Assembly (NCBI GenBank): GCA_004335835.1
Contig: RWJK01001743.1
Span: 29,844-77,167 of the forward strand
Length of the DNA: 47,324 nt
Reading direction: 5' to 3'
Source of the DNA: Scenedesmus sp. ARA3
Taxonomy: Eukaryota > Chlorophyta > Chlorophyceae > Sphaeropleales > Scenedesmaceae
The position numbers and the translations under genes are program-made. The notes under the pieces were generated by a model. The model did no database searches. It had not been told where the DNA came from and saw only the letters and a program-made list of their open reading frames with translations. Positions 44,324-47,324 of the stretch are shown in pieces. The first letter of the stretch is position 1, and every line of letters begins with the position of its first letter.

Positions 44324-44551
44324 GACAAGGGTTGGCACTGGTCGATGTTGACTATTAGCTGGCAGCTTGCTATATGCTTTGTTGCGCAGCTTAGTTCAGC
44401 AGTAGCAGCAGCAGGAAGCTAGTTGTTGTCATCAGCTACTATGTTAGACAGTCATTGCATACCGGGATGCTACGTGCCCTGCTGGGCGGTTGACCTGCTG
44501 CAGGCTTTCCGGCTGCCGCTGCCACCCTACTTTGGCAGGCTGAGCTGCTGA
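44224..44551 (+). repeat. Downstream copy of the SDR gene's terminal coding segment
   Basis: The last exon end (44238-44323) is repeated at about 44466-44551. The copy encodes GCYVPCWAVDLLQAFRLPLP then PYFGRLSC and its own TGA. It has no good acceptor in phase. It sits in the 3' flank and looks like a partial pseudo-copy. Confidence 0.85.
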
Positions 44552-44699
44552 TCGATGATGTCGGACATCAATCATCAGCGCTGGTCAGTAAGGGCTGGTA
44601 GCAAGCAGCTGTGATAGCCTGCTGATTACCTTTATAGCTCATTCGAACAAGGAAGGCACTTCCTGCTGCGCTGGAAGACTGCGCAAGTTAGTGAGGTGT

Positions 44700-45165
44700 A
44701 CCAACAGCAGCGCAGATGCTGACACATAGAACCCGCTGCTGTCACACAGTGGGCGGCTGCAACCACAGTTACAGGGTCGTACTGGTATGTGCATTGAACT
44801 TGAGAAGAGGGATCTGCTGTTGATGCTGCAGAAGGCATTGTTGTTTGCAAGGTTGATGTCGACTGCATGCACGGGCAGTCGCCTGAGCAGCAGCGCAGAT
44901 GACGGACGCCCAGAGCCCGCTGCTGTAGAATAGTGGGCAGCTGCAGCCGCACTTACATGGTTATACTGGTGTGTGCATGGCATACATTAAATGGATCAGT
45001 TGTCGGTGCTGCAGAACAAGGTGGTGCTGGCAGGACTGATGCGGGCTGCATGCACATATGGTGGCCTGAGGAGCAGCGCAACTGCTGACGCTCAGAACCT
45101 GATGCTGTAGAACAGTGAGCGGCTGCATTTGTGGATATGGGGTTGTACTGGTGTCTACACTGCTT
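44700..45165. repeat. Three-unit tandem repeat, period about 180-186 bp
   Basis: The block CAGCGCAGATG...GCTGCTGT..CAGTGGGCGGCTGCA...TTACTGG-like recurs starting near 44703, 44888 and 45071. Each unit carries an AGCAGCGCA start and ends at GTACTGGTGT or ATACTGGTGT. Divergence between units is substantial. No stable reading frame runs through them. Confidence 0.75.
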
Positions 45166-45926
45166 TTGTGAGCAGGATTACTATGGTCTAGGGCGTCGGA
45201 TGCCTGAGGCTGAGCAATGAGGCAGCTGCATGTCACGGTGAAGTTGCTGGTTTTCTGCTTGGGGTATTGAAAAGGTCAGCTTAGGGTGCTGGTCCTTGCT
45301 GTCAAGGTGTTCATTCTGCCCACTGGATATGTCAGCAGCTGATTTACTTGAGGCGAGCCCGGCTTGTGTAATCTATGTGTTGATTCTGTACAGAATACCT
45401 GGGATCGGGGCTGAGGCGGAGGGCTTCACATTCCAAGGCGGTGGCGCAGCTGGTCTGCCTCCTTGATGACTGATTTTGGATCAAATCAAGCAATCAGTTC
45501 ACTGAGCAACGATGGCTGTTGGGGCGATATATACGATGCCTCCAGGGCCACCGTGCGTGCGCTAGCTTTCTGTCTCTGACAGCAAGGAGGAGTACCCAGC
45601 ACAGAGGCGGGGACGCTGTTCATCACATTCAGGGGTGTTACACAACGGGGACACTGCCCGCTTCCAAGCCACAACAGGCTTATTTGGCAACATCTACTCA
45701 ACAGTACAATAGATAAACCTCTTACTATCCACCACACATGGCCACCAACCCTAGCGTGCTGTCAAGCTATAATGGCACTACAACAGACAATCCTATCTCG
45801 ACTACACCCACAGCCGATCTTTTTACTTACACACCATGACAACTAGGGCCTTGCTCCTGCTTGACGCCACCTCAGCCCTTCACACCACACTCATGCTTGT
45901 GTGTCGGGGTGGAGGTGGTGATGCGA
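45166..45926. other. Region without a recognised gene
   Basis: Contains a TATA-like GATATATACG at 45525-45534 on the plus strand and a 33-codon frame starting at ATG 45738 (MATNPSVLSSYNG). Composition is less triplet-rich than the surroundings. It may be the 3' flank of the minus-strand gene to the right, a small unannotated gene, or a decayed insertion. None can be supported firmly. Confidence 0.4.
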
Positions 45927-46754
45927 TCATTGGGTTGAACGGTACATGCAATCCACATGAGGCAGCATGAGCGGAGTGAGCAGGGAATTCCCATGATTTG
46001 TGGGCTGGCACCAGTAACCTGGTAATGGTGCTGTTGCTGAAGGCAGCATGGAGGCATGCACAAGACAAGGTATACACAGCACATGCGCATACAAGGTGCC
46101 AAATTACACACACCTCTTTTTGTGTTGTGTTGGTGGTGTTGTCTTGGTGGCTGCTGCTGTTGATGCTGCGGCTGCTGCTGCTGCTGGTGGTGGTGGCTGT
46201 ACTGCTGATGCTGGTGGTGCCGGTGCTGTTGCTGATCACTGCTGCTGCCACTACTGCTGGATGTTCCTTCGCCTGGGTCTGTCTGCCCCTGTTTAGCACT
46301 CCAAAGCTGCCTGCTGCCTGCAAGCCTCGCCTTGACCCTGCCCGTGCGGATCATGCTGAGCTGCTCCTGCAGGGTGTCGACCTGTGAGGTGAGGCTGGTG
46401 ACCTTCCAGGTGAGGGCTGCAATGATTGCTGCCTGGCTGGCATATGCGGGGGCGCTGTTGCTGTCCTGCAGCTGTATGTTGAGCTGCACCGGCTGCTGCA
46501 GCTGTATGATGAGCTGCAGCGGCTGGGGCTGAGGGCTCAGGGATGACAGGCCGCTGCGGGTACAAGACAATGGGCGGCAGGCGGCAAAAAACAGGTGAGC
46601 CGCACAAGCAACGTGCCGCTTTGCAGCGCCTTGATGTGGCTTGCAAATTCAAGTTGTAGGGTGTTGGCAGGCCCAATGGCAACATCACACAAGAGAAGGC
46701 CCCTCACCTGATCGATGCTGCCCCGTTGATGCTGTCAGAGGAGTTGCCACTTGG

Positions 46755-46789
<35 letters not shown>

Positions 46790-47324
46790 TTGGTGTGTTG
46801 TCGGTGCTGGCCTCAGTGTCTGTGGTGCTGTCAGTGTTGGGCTGCTGCTTCATCATGTCGGGGCATGTGGGGGGCTCAATGGTGATGTACACAGTGCCAT
46901 CTGCTGGCTCACTGCAATGCAGAAGCATGGTTGCAGGAACCAGTCAGCAGGAGCAGAAACTGCACAAGTACTGGCAAGGAAAAGCAGCAGTATCCTAGAG
47001 CTGGCAGTTGGTGCTGTGTGCAGCTGCACATGCACCAGGTGGGTGAATACTTTGTGTTGTTGATGATTGTTGTTTTACTGCTGCTCACTGGGCCAATTCA
47101 CTGCAATCGCTGCCTTATACGTGAATACGCTATATTGCGCTCTGTTAAAAGAAAAATAAGCAGTTTACTGTCCATCTCAACTACTGCTGCTTTGCTGCCA
47201 CTACTGATGATTGGGTTATTCCGAATAAGCACAGGCACTGCTGCAGCTGCTGGCTTGGCCATGGCCTGGTCCGCACCTGCTGCTGCTTTGCTTGATTCCA
47301 GAGCTGGAGACGATGCTGTTGGTA
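45927..47324 (-). CDS. Unrecognised Gln/His-rich protein, 5' part off the right edge
   Basis: Minus-strand model: 47277-47324 (partial; runs off the window), 46708-46911, 46114-46553, 45927-46018, with phases 2, 2 and 1 consistent. The visible protein has EPADGTVYITIEPPTCPDMM, a Thr/Ser/Asp stretch and an Ala run coded by a CTG-antisense tract. A Gln-rich segment (LQLIIQLQQPVQLNIQLQ) and a predicted short coiled-coil (LTWKVTSLTSQVDTLQEQL) follow. Then come a long Gln/His-rich region and a short tail ending DCMYRSTQ. The coiled-coil with Q/H-rich sequence is common in transcriptional or RNA-binding regulators, but no DNA-binding domain is seen. It might lie beyond the edge. The last exon is the least certain. 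Confidence 0.5.
46759..46793 (+). repeat. CTG tract encoding an Ala run on the minus strand
   Basis: About 11 triplets, read as GCA (Ala) codons in the minus-strand gene. This is a coding triplet tract within exon 46708-46911. Confidence 0.85.

Noticed and set aside
45300..45870. LTR retrotransposon end
   Set aside because: No paired terminal repeat, polypurine tract, primer-binding site or gag/pol coding could be identified in the window.
1..47324. CRISPR array, operon or bacterial island
   Set aside because: Repeats are triplets or exon-edge duplicates without spacers. Genes have spliceosomal introns and eukaryotic families, so nothing prokaryotic is present.

Overview
The window looks like nuclear DNA of a green alga (Chlorophyta, chlamydomonadalean or sphaeroplealean grade). 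Genes are compact and intron-rich with GT-AG introns. Coding exons are rich in Ala and Gln codons, CAG/CTG triplet tracts are everywhere, and there is a gene for the ciliary central-pair protein PF6/SPAG17. No operons, prokaryotic ribosome-binding sites, tRNA or rRNA genes, or intact transposons were recognised. All gene models were built by hand from splice sites, reading-frame phase and family resemblance. Lengths and residue numbers are counts from those models.

Layout, left to right: (1) an M3-family zinc oligopeptidase on the minus strand, cut by the left edge; (2) a complete WBP4-like spliceosomal U1-type zinc-finger protein, minus; (3) a small secreted Ala/Pro-rich protein, plus; (4) a secreted canopy/saposin-B-like cysteine protein, plus; (5) a complete METTL5-type 18S rRNA m6A methyltransferase, minus, divergent from (6) a complete TATDN3-type TatD hydrolase, plus, with a 50-N assembly gap in an intronic CTG tract; (7) an unrecognised coiled-coil, two-membrane-segment, polyQ protein, plus; (8) a small secreted Gly/Trp-rich protein, plus; (9) an unrecognised helical protein, minus, divergent from (10) a 19-exon PF6/SPAG17 gene of about 2,490 residues, plus; (11) an AYR1-like short-chain dehydrogenase, plus; (12) an unrecognised Gln/His-rich protein, minus, cut by the right edge.

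The genes do not form one pathway. They cover proteolysis, splicing, rRNA modification, DNA/nucleotide hydrolysis, cilium structure, lipid metabolism and secretion.

The most unusual signal is architectural. At least eleven exon edges are tandemly duplicated into the neighbouring intron or 3' flank, in units of about 90-215 bp. Several copies keep an AG acceptor, a GT donor and a length divisible by three, so they could be in-frame cassette exons (36, 57, 57, 63, 21 and 21 nt). In the best case the coding differences are all at third codon positions. A second feature is that CTG tracts often sit in the sense strand immediately upstream of the acceptor CAG.
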